A stretch of DNA of 53,089 nucleotides. Origin: Frankia sp. QA3. Lineage in GTDB: Bacteria; Actinomycetota; Actinomycetes; Frankiales; Frankiaceae. Of this stretch, positions 9,773 through 17,891 are shown piece by piece (the first letter of the stretch is position 1; every line of letters starts with the position of its first letter). The position numbers were made by a program, and so were the translations under genes. A model generated the notes under the pieces. The model was not told the DNA's origin. It was given only the letters and a program-made list of their open reading frames with translations, and did not search any database. The stretch is from the NCBI RefSeq assembly GCF_000262465.1, contig NZ_CM001489.1:6933351-6986439 (forward strand), in the 5' to 3' direction.

Positions 9773-9988
9773 ATGGTGCGGCTGGTGCTCGACGGCCGGG
9801 CGTACGACCTGCCCGCCGGGACCGACGCGGCCGCGCTTCGCCGCCGTGCCGAGGAGGTGATGAGCGGCCGGGCCGGCAACGTCGGGCTCGACCGGATCAC
9901 CCTCGCGGACGGCGACGTCCTGGCGGTGAACTGGCGCGCGGTGGGCACGGTCCGCGTCGTCGAGGCGGGCTCGCAGGACGACGCCTGA
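9773..9988 (+). CDS. Small protein of unknown function
   Basis: A 71-residue protein, MVRLVLDGRAYDLPAGTD..., with a beta-rich pattern: VRLVLDGRAYDL, then a helix (AALRRRAEEVMSG), then DRITLADGDVLAVNWRAVGTVRVV. The strong ribosome binding site GGGAGGG sits 6-7 bases before the ATG, and codon third positions are GC-rich, so it is probably real. No family is recognised. The fold looks like a small compact beta domain with an acidic tail. Confidence 0.6.
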   Translation: MVRLVLDGRAYDLPAGTDAAALRRRAEEVMSGRAGNVGLDRITLADGDVLAVNWRAVGTVRVVEAGSQDDA

Positions 9989-10025
9989 CCGGCGGCTGAT
10001 CGCACGGACCCGGTGGGGTGCCGGG

Positions 10026-10928
10026 TCAGAGGGCGAACTCGGCCGGCTCCAGCCCGAGGGCGAGCGCCGCCTCCCGCACGACGGCCCGCTCGCTGGCCAC
10101 GAACTCACCGTCGACCAGGCCGATGACCTGCCCGATCCGCACGACGGCGGCGGCCTGCGCCACCCGGCCGCGCACCTTGGTGATCTCGGCCAGCGCCGCG
10201 CGGCGGCCGGCCGCGAAGTCCGTGGTCAGCCGGTCGAGGTGTGCCTCGAACAGCCGCACGGTGTCCTGCTCGGGGAACTGGGACAGCACCGGGTCGGTGG
10301 CGGCGAAGCCGCGCAGCCCTTCCCGCTCGGTCGGGTCGATGTGCCCGTCGGCGGCCGTGACCAGCGCGCACATCGCCACCGCCGCGTCCCGGAAGGCCAG
10401 CGTCCGCAGCTCCTCGCGGCGGGCGAACAGCTGGGCCCGCAGCGAGGCCAGCGACGGCAGCCGCCGGTTGCCCCCGGCCGGGTCCAGCCCGCGCCACAGC
10501 GGCCAGCCCTCGGCCAGCCAGCGGCGCACGACCTCGGCCATCGACAGCGGGCGCAGCCGCGTCGCGAGCAGGACGTCGATGTTCACCGGGACGAGCGTGT
10601 GCTCCCCCCAGCGGGACGGGGTCGGGATGCCGGCCGGCCAGACCCCGGCGAACAGCACACTGAGCACATGGTCCGTCGAGGACTCGGGGGAACGGCCGGT
10701 GATGGAGCCGTCATGCTCGACCGCGCCGACGAACTGCCGGGAGACGACCCGCGGCCCGGCGAGCCGCCCCACCTGCCGTTCGAGCGCGTCGTCGGTGCTC
10801 TCGCCGCTGGCCACCGGGCCGCCGGGCAGCACGTGCCAGACGTCGTCCGGCGGTCGCGCCAGCAGCACCCGGTCGTCGATCCGCAGCAGCAGCCGGACAT
10901 CGAGCCGAACAGCGGCCTGCACTGGCAT
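10026..10928 (-). CDS. Degenerate Nudix-TerB fusion protein
   Basis: A 300-residue protein. The N-terminal half looks like a Nudix hydrolase fold (VRLLLRIDDRVLLARPPDDVWHVLPGG, then SGESTDDALERQVGRLAGPRVV). The Nudix box, normally with REVxEExG, reads RQVGRLAG, so the metal-binding Glu residues are lost and hydrolase activity is unlikely. The C-terminal half (about residues 170-300) is TerB-like: AAVAMCALVTAADGHIDPTEREGLRGF and VVRIGQVIGLVDGEFVASERAVVREAALALGLEPAEF carry the two acidic, helix-flanked motifs of that family. TerB proteins belong to tellurite/stress and phage-response systems and bind metal. The ATG at 10928 has GGAG 5 bases upstream. No other ter gene is present in the window. 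Confidence 0.7.
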   Translation of the reverse strand: MPVQAAVRLDVRLLLRIDDRVLLARPPDDVWHVLPGGPVASGESTDDALERQVGRLAGPRVVSRQFVGAVEHDGSITGRSPESSTDHVLSVLFAGVWPAGIPTPSRWGEHTLVPVNIDVLLATRLRPLSMAEVVRRWLAEGWPLWRGLDPAGGNRRLPSLASLRAQLFARREELRTLAFRDAAVAMCALVTAADGHIDPTEREGLRGFAATDPVLSQFPEQDTVRLFEAHLDRLTTDFAAGRRAALAEITKVRGRVAQAAAVVRIGQVIGLVDGEFVASERAVVREAALALGLEPAEFAL

Positions 10929-11027
10929 ACCGACTCCACTCCCGAAGACGCACGGCACAAGGTGGGTCACCTGCTGACGCATCATCCCCCAGACGGCCCG
11001 AAGACCAGACCCGGCGGCTCGGCTGCG

Positions 11028-12083
11028 TCACCTCGGTAGGCGAGGTGCCCGGCTAGGGTGGCCCATCGGTGCCGGCCCGTCCGCGACGAGGACGGCCGAT
11101 CGGGCCCCGGCCGTCTCGATCGTCTCGGCGCCCGGGGTCGCAGTTCCGCCGCCGAAGGCCCGCCGGTAGGCCCGCGGGCTCGTCCCGACCAGCCGGCGGA
11201 ACTGCTCCCGGAACGCGGCCGGCGAGCCGAATCCGACCTGCGCGGCGATGACCTCCACCGGGTGGCAGGTGGTCTCCAGTAGGATCTGCGCCCGGCGCAG
11301 CCGGGAGCGCTGCAACCAGGCCACCGGCGTCAACCCCGTCTGCTCCCGGAAGCGGCGGTTGAGCGTGCGGGTGCTGACCATGGCGTGCGCCGCGATGTCG
11401 GCGAGGGTGAGCTCGCGGTGGGCGTTCGCCGTCAGCCAGTGCAGCAGCGGTTCCAGCTCCGTGCCGTCGGGCGGCGGCTGCTCGCGAGCGATGAACTGCG
11501 CCTGCCCGCCGTCGCGTTGGAGCGGCATGACGGACATCCGGGCGGTCTCGGCGGCGACGGCCGTGCCGTGGTCGCGGCGCACCATGTGCAGGCACAGGTC
11601 CATTCCGGCGGCGGCGCCGGCCGAGGTCAGGACCTGGCCGTTGTCGATGAACAGGACGTTCGGGTCGACGTCGACGGCGGGATGGCGCCGCGCGAGCTCC
11701 GCCGCGGCGACCCAGTGGGTGGTGGCGCGCAGCCCGTCGAGCAGACCCGTCGCTGCGAGCACGAAGGCGCCGGCGCAGATGGAGGCGAGTCGCGCCCCGC
11801 CCGCCGCGGCGGCCCGCAGCGCGGCGAGCACCGCGGCGTCCGGCTCCGTCGCGGGGTTGTCGCAGCCCGGCACGATGACGGTGTCCGCCGCGGCCAGCGC
11901 GTCGAGCCGCCAGGGGACGCGCAGAGCGAACGCGCCGGCCGTCACCTCCGCGCGCACGGCGCAGATCCGCACCTCGTAGGCCGGGCGGCCGTCCGCCAGG
12001 CGGGTGCGGCCGAAGATGTCCAGCGGCGTCGCGAGGTCGGAGGGGACGACGTCGTCCATCGCGAGGACGGCCACCACGTGCAT
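11028..12083 (-). CDS. GlxA-family transcriptional regulator (DJ-1/PfpI + AraC)
   Basis: A 351-residue regulator. Residues 1-175 form a DJ-1/PfpI-like domain (MHVVAVLAMDDVVPSDLATPLDIF, ADTVIVPGCDNP, ASICAGAFVLAATGLLDG with the nucleophile-elbow Cys, and TTHW). Residues 210-315 are an AraC-type double HTH (LTLADIAAHAMVSTRTLNRRFREQTG and VIAAQVGFGSPAAFREQFRRLVGTSPRAYRRAF). GlxA proteins usually activate neighbouring amidase or oxidoreductase genes; no such gene is adjacent here. The start is the ATG at 12083; the open frame continues upstream without homology. The last 30 residues form a low-complexity tail. Confidence 0.9.
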   Translation of the reverse strand: MHVVAVLAMDDVVPSDLATPLDIFGRTRLADGRPAYEVRICAVRAEVTAGAFALRVPWRLDALAAADTVIVPGCDNPATEPDAAVLAALRAAAAGGARLASICAGAFVLAATGLLDGLRATTHWVAAAELARRHPAVDVDPNVLFIDNGQVLTSAGAAAGMDLCLHMVRRDHGTAVAAETARMSVMPLQRDGGQAQFIAREQPPPDGTELEPLLHWLTANAHRELTLADIAAHAMVSTRTLNRRFREQTGLTPVAWLQRSRLRRAQILLETTCHPVEVIAAQVGFGSPAAFREQFRRLVGTSPRAYRRAFGGGTATPGAETIETAGARSAVLVADGPAPMGHPSRAPRLPR

Positions 12084-12623
12084 ACCGGCCAACCTAACCT
12101 CGCCCGCGGCGCCCGTTCGCCCGCTTTCGGCCTGCCGGCGGGAGCCCGCGGTGGCTCGAAGGGGGTCGTCCCGGCCCGGTCGTCGCGTGTCCCGGTCCGG
12201 CTCGTCGCGGGGCCAGGCGCGATGGCGGGGGTCCGGGCGGGAGCCCGATGGTGGGGCGCGCTTCTTTTCCGTCGCCATACGGGCGTTTTGCAGGCATTTG
12301 CGCTATTTGTGCTGGTCCGACGCTCGGGGGGCGCGGGCGGGCGGGTCCGCGGCCGCCGGCACCGGCGGGGGTTGGCGAGAAGACGGCGATACCTGGCAAT
12401 CCTGTCAGCGTGCCGGCGTCCCGCGGGTCGTAGCGTCGACGTCGTACCGTCCGTTCCTTCCCCTGGCTCCGCGATGTCCGCGGCTCGGCGATCCCCGCGG
12501 CTTGGTGATCTCCGTGGCTTCGCGGCCGGGCGGTGCCCGTTCCGGCGAGGTGTGTTGCGTGAACCGCTTGCTGTGCTCCCGGCCGCCGCGGCCGGCGCCC
12601 GAGGCGTCCCGCGAGGCGAAACC
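12084..12623. promoter_or_regulatory. Intergenic region between divergent genes
   Basis: About 540 bases between the GlxA-type regulator and the membrane protein gene. It contains three tandem 17-base units (CGATGTCCGCGGCTCGG and variants, about 12,470-12,530) and a less GC-rich stretch at 12,270-12,320. No convincing coding frame is seen. Promoters of both flanking genes must lie here. Confidence 0.4.
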
Positions 12624-13253
12624 GTGACCAAGTTCCTGCTCAGCGTGCACGTCCTGGCCGCGATCATCGCGATCGGGCCGGTCACCGTGGCGGCGAGCAT
12701 GTTCCCGTCGGCCGCCCGCGCGGCGTTGGCCCGGCCGGGTGACGAGCACTCCGCCGGGATCGCGCGGGTGCTGTACCGGATCTGCGGGATCTACTCCGCG
12801 CTCGGCCTGCTCGTGGTCGTGTTCGGGTTCTTCACCGCGCAGAGCCTCGACGTGCTCGGTCAGACCTGGCTCATCGCCGCGATCGCGCTGACCGGCCTCG
12901 CCGCGCTCGTGCTCGCCTTCGCGATCCTGCCCGCGCAGCGCAACCTCATCGATGAGATCACCGCCGCCGCGGCCGCCCACGTCGCCGGCAGCGACGCCGC
13001 CGAGGCGCCGCCCGGGGCGCCCGCCGCCGGGGCCGTCTCGGCCATGGACCTGCCGACCGCCGACATGCCGACCACGAGCCTGCCGGCCGCGCGCGTGGCG
13101 GCGGCCCTCGAGAGCGGATCCGCGGCGAACGGCAACGGCTTCGCGCTTGCCCGCACCAAGCGCCTCGCGATGACCGCCGGCATCTTCAACCTGCTCTGGG
13201 CCACCGTCACCGTCCTGATGATCCTTCGCCCCGGCTCGACCACCAGCGTCTGA
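12624..13253 (+). CDS. Four-helix integral membrane protein (DUF2269-like)
   Basis: A 209-residue membrane protein with four hydrophobic segments: FLLSVHVLAAIIAIGPVTVA near the N terminus, IYSALGLLVVVFGFF, TWLIAAIALTGLAALVLAF, and a last one at TAGIFNLLWATVTVLMIL. The first helix with an SVHVLAA..GPV pattern resembles DUF2269 (integral membrane, unknown role). Between helices 3 and 4 lies a non-conserved loop of about 75 residues with small tandem repeats (DLPTADMPTTSLPAA). The GTG at 12624 has GAGG 8 bases upstream. Function unknown. Confidence 0.7.
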   Translation: MTKFLLSVHVLAAIIAIGPVTVAASMFPSAARAALARPGDEHSAGIARVLYRICGIYSALGLLVVVFGFFTAQSLDVLGQTWLIAAIALTGLAALVLAFAILPAQRNLIDEITAAAAAHVAGSDAAEAPPGAPAAGAVSAMDLPTADMPTTSLPAARVAAALESGSAANGNGFALARTKRLAMTAGIFNLLWATVTVLMILRPGSTTSV

Positions 13254-13373
13254 CCGGCGCTCGCCGATCCCGCCCGGTAACCGCGGATCCGGTGATCAGT
13301 CGCCGCGCGGCCGCGCCCGATGGGATGATTCGATCCTCGGTGAGGTGGCGGCGACGGAGCGGGAGGACCCCGG

Positions 13374-13793
13374 ATGGGGGAGGCGCTGGACACGGTCAAG
13401 CGGGCACTGGACGCCTTCGACGCCGGTGACGAGGCCGCGGTCCGCTCGCTGCTCGACGACAACCTCGTCGTCGAGGCCCCGGGCGGGGTGCGCCTCGAGG
13501 GGCGCGACGCCGCCGCCGGGTACAGCGCCGAGTTCCTCGCCGCCTTCGGCGACGCGGACGTCGACACGCACATCCTCGCCGAGCAGGGCGAGCTCGTCGT
13601 CGAGGAGTACACCCTCACCGCCACGCACACCGGCGTCCTGCGCGACGCCGACGGCACCGAGCACCCCCCGACCGGGCGGCGCGTCACCCTGCGGGTCGTC
13701 GAGGTCTACCGCGTCCAGCACGGCCTGATCACCGAGAACCGCCTCTACTTCGACCAGACCCTGCTGACCCGCCAGCTCGACGCCGCCGGCTGA
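13374..13793 (+). CDS. SnoaL-like / NTF2-fold protein
   Basis: A 139-residue protein of the SnoaL-like polyketide cyclase/NTF2 superfamily: an N-terminal helix EALDTVKRALDAFDAGDEAAVRSLLDDNLVVEAPGG, then LEGRDAAAGYSAEFLAAFGDADVDTHILAEQGELVVEEYTLTATHTG, and a closing strand VTLRVVEVYRVQHGLITENRLYFDQ. The family includes cyclases and many proteins of unknown substrate. GGGAGG lies 8 bases before the ATG. Monocistronic. Confidence 0.85.
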   Translation: MGEALDTVKRALDAFDAGDEAAVRSLLDDNLVVEAPGGVRLEGRDAAAGYSAEFLAAFGDADVDTHILAEQGELVVEEYTLTATHTGVLRDADGTEHPPTGRRVTLRVVEVYRVQHGLITENRLYFDQTLLTRQLDAAG

Positions 13794-13960
13794 GCCCGGC
13801 GTCCGCCGCCCCACCCGCGCGCCCGCGCCGCGCGGCGAGCGGGTGGGCCGGATCATCCGCCGGATCGGCGGGTCGATGTTCGGAGGCTGATCCGCCCGGA
13901 CATACTGCCTGCGGAACTCGGGCAGATCGGACGGGCCCGGGACGCGGCGGAGGGCGGAAC

Positions 13961-14836
13961 ATGCGGTTCGACGACGAGTCGGTGGATGCCTCCGAGCTGG
14001 AGGATCAGCGCGGGGGCGGGGGGCTCGGCCGGGGGCTCGCGGTCGGCGGCGGCGGGGCCGGCATCCTCGGGGTGGTCATCTACCTGCTCGTCGCGGTCCT
14101 CGGCGGCGGCGGGTCGGACTCGGCCGGGGCGCCGCTGTCGCAGCCCGGCGGCAGCGAGTCCGGCGACGTCGCCCAGCGCTGCAACACCGCCGGGGCGATC
14201 GACCAGTACGACGACTGCTTCGTCCTCAAGGCGTTCAACGAGATCAACGAGGTGTGGGGCGCCCAGTTCGCCCGCAGCGGCCAGACCTACACCAAGCCGC
14301 GGCTGGTCTACTTCTCCCAGGCGGTGCGCACCGGCTGCGGCACGGCGTCGTCGCAGGTCGGGCCGTTCTACTGCCCGCCGGACCGCAAGGTGTACATCGA
14401 CCTGGGCTTCCTCGACCAGCTCCAGCGCAACTTCGGCGCCCAGGGCCGCTACGCGCAGGCGTACATCGTCGCCCACGAGGTCGGCCACCACCTCCAGACG
14501 CTCACCGGCACCGAGGCGCGGGTCCGCCGGGCCCAGCAGGCCGACCCCTCCCAGGAGAACCCGCTCAGCGTCCAGCTCGAACTGCAGGCCGACTGCTACG
14601 CCGGGGTGTGGAGCACGCTGGCGAACAACGCCGGCAACGTCACCATCGGCGAGGCCGACCTCGACGAGGCCCTCGGTGCCGCCCAGGCCGTCGGCGACGA
14701 CCGCATCCAGGCCCAGGCCGGCCAGGTCAACCCGGAGACGTGGACCCACGGCTCCGCCCAGCAGCGCAAGGACTCCTTCCTCACCGGCTACCGTGGCGCC
14801 ACCCTGGCCTCCTGCGGCACCGTCCCCCACGCCTGA
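13961..14836 (+). CDS. Neutral zinc metallopeptidase (YpfJ-like)
   Basis: A 291-residue protein with one N-terminal membrane segment (residues 33-48, AGILGVVIYLLVAVLG) and an extracellular peptidase domain. The zinc motif HEVGHH is at residues 172-177, and a downstream Glu in LELQADCYAGVW (about 207) is the probable third ligand, the layout of the YpfJ (putative neutral zinc metallopeptidase) family. Cys pairs (CNTAG...DDCF, GCGTASS...FYCPP) suggest disulfides outside the cell. The ATG at 13961 is preceded by GGAGGGCGGAAC. Substrate unknown. Confidence 0.9.
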   Translation: MRFDDESVDASELEDQRGGGGLGRGLAVGGGGAGILGVVIYLLVAVLGGGGSDSAGAPLSQPGGSESGDVAQRCNTAGAIDQYDDCFVLKAFNEINEVWGAQFARSGQTYTKPRLVYFSQAVRTGCGTASSQVGPFYCPPDRKVYIDLGFLDQLQRNFGAQGRYAQAYIVAHEVGHHLQTLTGTEARVRRAQQADPSQENPLSVQLELQADCYAGVWSTLANNAGNVTIGEADLDEALGAAQAVGDDRIQAQAGQVNPETWTHGSAQQRKDSFLTGYRGATLASCGTVPHA

Positions 14837-14873
14837 CCTTGCAACCGGCCGGCCCTCGGCGCCCCGATCCCGA

Positions 14874-14916
14874 TTCCGACCTGGACCTCGACCTGGACCT
14901 GGACCTCGACCTGCGG
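14874..14916. repeat. GACCTG/GACCTC hexanucleotide repeats
   Basis: Six tandem copies of GACCTS lie in the gap before the two-component genes. They may be slippage products; a regulator site cannot be excluded because they precede the response regulator gene. Confidence 0.5.
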
Positions 14917-15011
14917 CGGCTCAGCTTGTTCTCAGCCGCGGATGGGAGGGTGAACGGCGGGTGCGGGCCGGCGGACCGCCGCCGGCCCGTGGCGAGGAGG
15001 GATCGGCGGCC

Positions 15012-15677
15012 ATGCGGGTGCTGGTGGTCGAGGACGACGCCCGGCTGGCGGAGGTGCTGCACGCCGGGCTGACCGCGGAGGGGTTCGACGTCGACGTCGC
15101 CCGCGACGGCGAGGACGGGCTCTGGCAGGCCCGGGAGGGCGCGCACGATGCCGTCGTCCTCGACATCCTGCTGCCGAGGCTCAGCGGCTACCGGGTGGTG
15201 GCCGCGCTGCGCGCGGCCGAGATCTGGACGCCGGTGCTCATGCTCACGGCCAAGGACGGCGAGTTCGACGAGGTCGACGGCCTGGACGCCGGGGCCGACG
15301 ACTACCTGCGCAAACCGTTCTCGTTCGCGGTACTGGTCGCGCGGCTGCGGGCGCTCGGCCGGCGCGGCGCGACCCCGCGGCCGCGGATGCTCGGCCACGG
15401 CGCGCTCACCCTCGACCCCGAATCGGGCGAGTGCACGCTGCACGGCGAGCCCGTCGTGCTGCAACCGCGGGAACGGGCGCTGCTGGAGGTGCTGCTGCGC
15501 CACCGCGACCGCGTCGTCGCCAAGGACCGGCTGCTGCACGCCGTGTGGGGCCTCGACGCCACCGGGGACGCCAACGTCGTCGAGGTGTACGTCTCGGCGC
15601 TGCGCCGCAAGATCGGCGTCACCCGCATCGCCACCGTGCGGGGCCTCGGCTACCGGCTGGTGAATCCGGATGGCTGA
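15012..15677 (+). CDS. OmpR-family response regulator
   Basis: A 221-residue response regulator with a receiver domain (acidic pair EDD at residues 7-9, phospho-acceptor D51 in VVLDILLPRLSGY, and K101 in YLRKPF) and a C-terminal winged helix (LTLDPESGECTLHGEPVVLQPRERALLEVLL through VVEVYVSALRRKIGVTRIATVRGLGYRLV). The ATG at 15012 follows GAGGAGGG. The gene overlaps the sensor kinase gene by 8 bases, so they are translationally coupled. The kinase is followed, after 670 bases, by a MacB-type efflux operon on the same strand, a frequent target of such systems; that link is inferred. Confidence 0.95.
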   Translation: MRVLVVEDDARLAEVLHAGLTAEGFDVDVARDGEDGLWQAREGAHDAVVLDILLPRLSGYRVVAALRAAEIWTPVLMLTAKDGEFDEVDGLDAGADDYLRKPFSFAVLVARLRALGRRGATPRPRMLGHGALTLDPESGECTLHGEPVVLQPRERALLEVLLRHRDRVVAKDRLLHAVWGLDATGDANVVEVYVSALRRKIGVTRIATVRGLGYRLVNPDG

Positions 15678-17217
15678 CCCTGCCCCCGGCCCCCGCCACC
15701 GATGGCCACGTCGTCTCCGGCTCCGGCCGGGTCTCCCGCTCCGGCCGGGTCGACGCCTCCGCCTCGGCCTCCGGCATCGGCCGCGGGTGCGGGTGCGGGC
15801 GTTGCGGGTGCGGTTGACGGCGGCAGTGACGGTGCTGGTCGGCGCGGCGCTGGTGCTGGCATCCGTCCTGCTCGTGCACAGCATGTCCCGGACGCTGCTC
15901 GGCCGGGCCGAGACGGCCGCGCGGGCCGAGGTCGACCGGGCCGCCGACGCGCTCGCCCACGGCCGCCCCCTCGACGACCGGCGCACCGTTCCCGCCGAAT
16001 ACATCACCGTGATCCAGGTGCTCGACCCGGCTGGCCGGCTGGTTGCCCAGCTCCCGCCGCCGGTCGCGGACCCCGTTGCCCCGGCGGAGCGGGCTCGCGC
16101 CGGTGCCACCCGGCCAGGCGCCGTGCCCGGCCCGGGGGCCACAGGCCCGGGTGGCCCGGGTGGCGAGGCCGGCCTGCCTTCGCGGGAGCACCCGGCGAAG
16201 AACCTGGTGGTGGCGTCGCGGACGGTGCGCACCCCGGACGGGCCCCGCACTGTTCGCGCGGTCTCCCGGCTTGGCCAGGTCACCGCGAGCGTCCACGTGG
16301 TGCAACGCGCCCTGCTCGTCGCCACCCCGCTGCTGACGGTCCTGGTCGGTGCGCTGACCTGGTTCGCCGTCGACCGGGCGCTGCGGCCGATCGAGTCGGT
16401 CCGCCGCCGCGCCGAGGCGATCAGCCATTCCACCCTCGGCGAGCGGCTGCCCCACGCCCGCACCGGCGACGAGGTCGAGCGCCTCACCGCCACCCTCAAC
16501 GCGATGCTCGACCGGCTCGATGCCGGCGCCCGCCGCCAGCGCCAGTTCGTCTCCGACGCCTCCCACGAGCTGCGTACCCCGCTGGCCGCGATGCGCGCCG
16601 AGCTGGAGATCTCCCTCGCGCACCGGGGGGACGCCGAGTGGCGGCCCGCCGCCACCCGGCTGCTAGACGACCATCGCCGCCTCGACCGGCTCACCGGCGA
16701 CCTGCTCCTGCTCGCCCGCGTCGACGACGCCCCGGCGCCGACGGCCCGTGGCGCGCCCGTGGACCTGGCCGTGGTGGTCGCCGGCGAGCTGCCGGCGGTG
16801 ACCCGCGCCCGGCCCACCGTCGACCTTGCGCCGGTGTTCACGACCGGTGTCGAGGCCGACCTCGTCCGCCTGGTCCGTAACCTCCTCGACAACGCCGACC
16901 GGCATGCCGCGACCACGGTCGCCGTCCGACTCCGGCACGTCGGCGGTGGCAGCGGGCCGCCACCCCGGATCGGGCCACCGCAGGGATGGGCCGTGCTCAC
17001 CGTCGACGACGACGGGCCGGGCATCCCGGCCGCCGACCGGGAGCGGGTGTTCGACCGGTTCGTCCGCCTCGACGACGGCCGGAACCGCGACAGCGGCGGC
17101 TCCGGCCTGGGCCTCGCGATCGTCCGCGGCGTCGCTCACCGTCACGGCGGCACCGTCACGGCCACCGCCTCCCCCCTCGGCGGCGCCCGCTTCGAGGTTC
17201 GCCTCCCCCTGGCATAG
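15670..17217 (+). CDS. Two-component sensor histidine kinase
   Basis: A 515-residue membrane kinase. An Arg/Pro-rich N terminus is followed by a first membrane helix (LTAAVTVLVGAALVLASVLLV), an extracellular sensor region of about 150 residues with a Pro/Ala/Gly-rich part, and a second helix (ALLVATPLLTVLVGALTWFAV). A HAMP domain (LRPIESVRRRAEAI) leads to the H-box SDASHELRTPLAAMRAEL. The ATP-binding domain shows NLLDNADRHA (N box), VDDDGPGIP (G1), VFDRFVRLD (F box) and GGSGLGLAIV (G2). The stimulus is unknown. The start at 15670 is the first in-frame ATG and overlaps the regulator gene. Confidence 0.93.
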   Translation: MADPAPGPRHRWPRRLRLRPGLPLRPGRRLRLGLRHRPRVRVRALRVRLTAAVTVLVGAALVLASVLLVHSMSRTLLGRAETAARAEVDRAADALAHGRPLDDRRTVPAEYITVIQVLDPAGRLVAQLPPPVADPVAPAERARAGATRPGAVPGPGATGPGGPGGEAGLPSREHPAKNLVVASRTVRTPDGPRTVRAVSRLGQVTASVHVVQRALLVATPLLTVLVGALTWFAVDRALRPIESVRRRAEAISHSTLGERLPHARTGDEVERLTATLNAMLDRLDAGARRQRQFVSDASHELRTPLAAMRAELEISLAHRGDAEWRPAATRLLDDHRRLDRLTGDLLLLARVDDAPAPTARGAPVDLAVVVAGELPAVTRARPTVDLAPVFTTGVEADLVRLVRNLLDNADRHAATTVAVRLRHVGGGSGPPPRIGPPQGWAVLTVDDDGPGIPAADRERVFDRFVRLDDGRNRDSGGSGLGLAIVRGVAHRHGGTVTATASPLGGARFEVRLPLA

Positions 17218-17891
17218 GGCGCGTGCCGGTAGTGATCTGTTGGCCGGTATTGCTCACGTGGCGGGCGCCGATCCGGTGGGTGGGGGTTCAAGTGGATAGG
17301 ACGTCGCGACCAGCGAGATCCGTCTGTTCCGCCTGTGGCCGGAGCGTCAACAGCGATTCCGGGAAGTATGAACCGGTCCGCAACGTCGGAATCACGAGAT
17401 CGGAGACCGGCGAGTCGCTGGATGATCGCACTTCATGCACCACGTTCGTGGGCTCCACGGGGGGTCGTCTCGGTGTTCGGTACACCCACCGGCAGCCGTA
17501 TCCCTCCTAGCTCTATGTGATCGGATGTGCGCGAAATCGAGCCGAGGTTTAAGCGCGATTTCTCGGCGGCCAAGGCCTAAAAACCGTAACTAAACCTCGG
17601 CGCGATCTGGCCGCGATCTGGCCGGGACCCGGATTGGCGGGGGCAGGCGGCTGTGGCTGTGGCTGTGCGGCGCCGGCAGGGCTGATCAGCGACTACCTAG
17701 TGTCACAGCGGCGATTAGGAATCACTCGTCGAGAGGGCTGGCGGGATACGCACTGGACAGCGGACTCAGCGCCTGCTCAGCTCGGCTCAGGTGGACTGCA
17801 GGCTCATCCCGGATCGTCGGCCCGGTCGCCGACGCACGGCGGAGGACTCCCTCCGGTGCGTCGAGTCCCGCCGCACCGGAGGTGAACCGTC
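17218..17891. promoter_or_regulatory. Intergenic region upstream of the efflux operon
   Basis: About 670 bases with no convincing gene, less GC-rich than the coding DNA. It holds an 11-bp perfect inverted repeat (17541-17601, listed separately), a tandem GCGATCTGGCC pair at about 17,602-17,625 and, at its end, the near-perfect ribosome binding site GGAGGTGA of the lipoprotein gene. It is the likely promoter region of the four-gene operon. Confidence 0.5.
17541..17601. repeat. 11-bp perfect inverted repeat
   Basis: GCCGAGGTTTA at 17541-17551 is the exact reverse complement of TAAACCTCGGC at 17591-17601. The 39 bases between are mixed and contain AGCGCGATT, which is partly echoed as GCGCGATCT just outside the right arm. 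The element could be a regulator site or an mRNA hairpin. Only the symmetry is seen. Confidence 0.6.

Noticed and set aside
17288..17485. Possible zinc-ribbon (SVCSACG) peptide downstream of the sensor kinase
   Set aside because: It is the read-through of a frame inside the kinase gene without its own start or conserved context.
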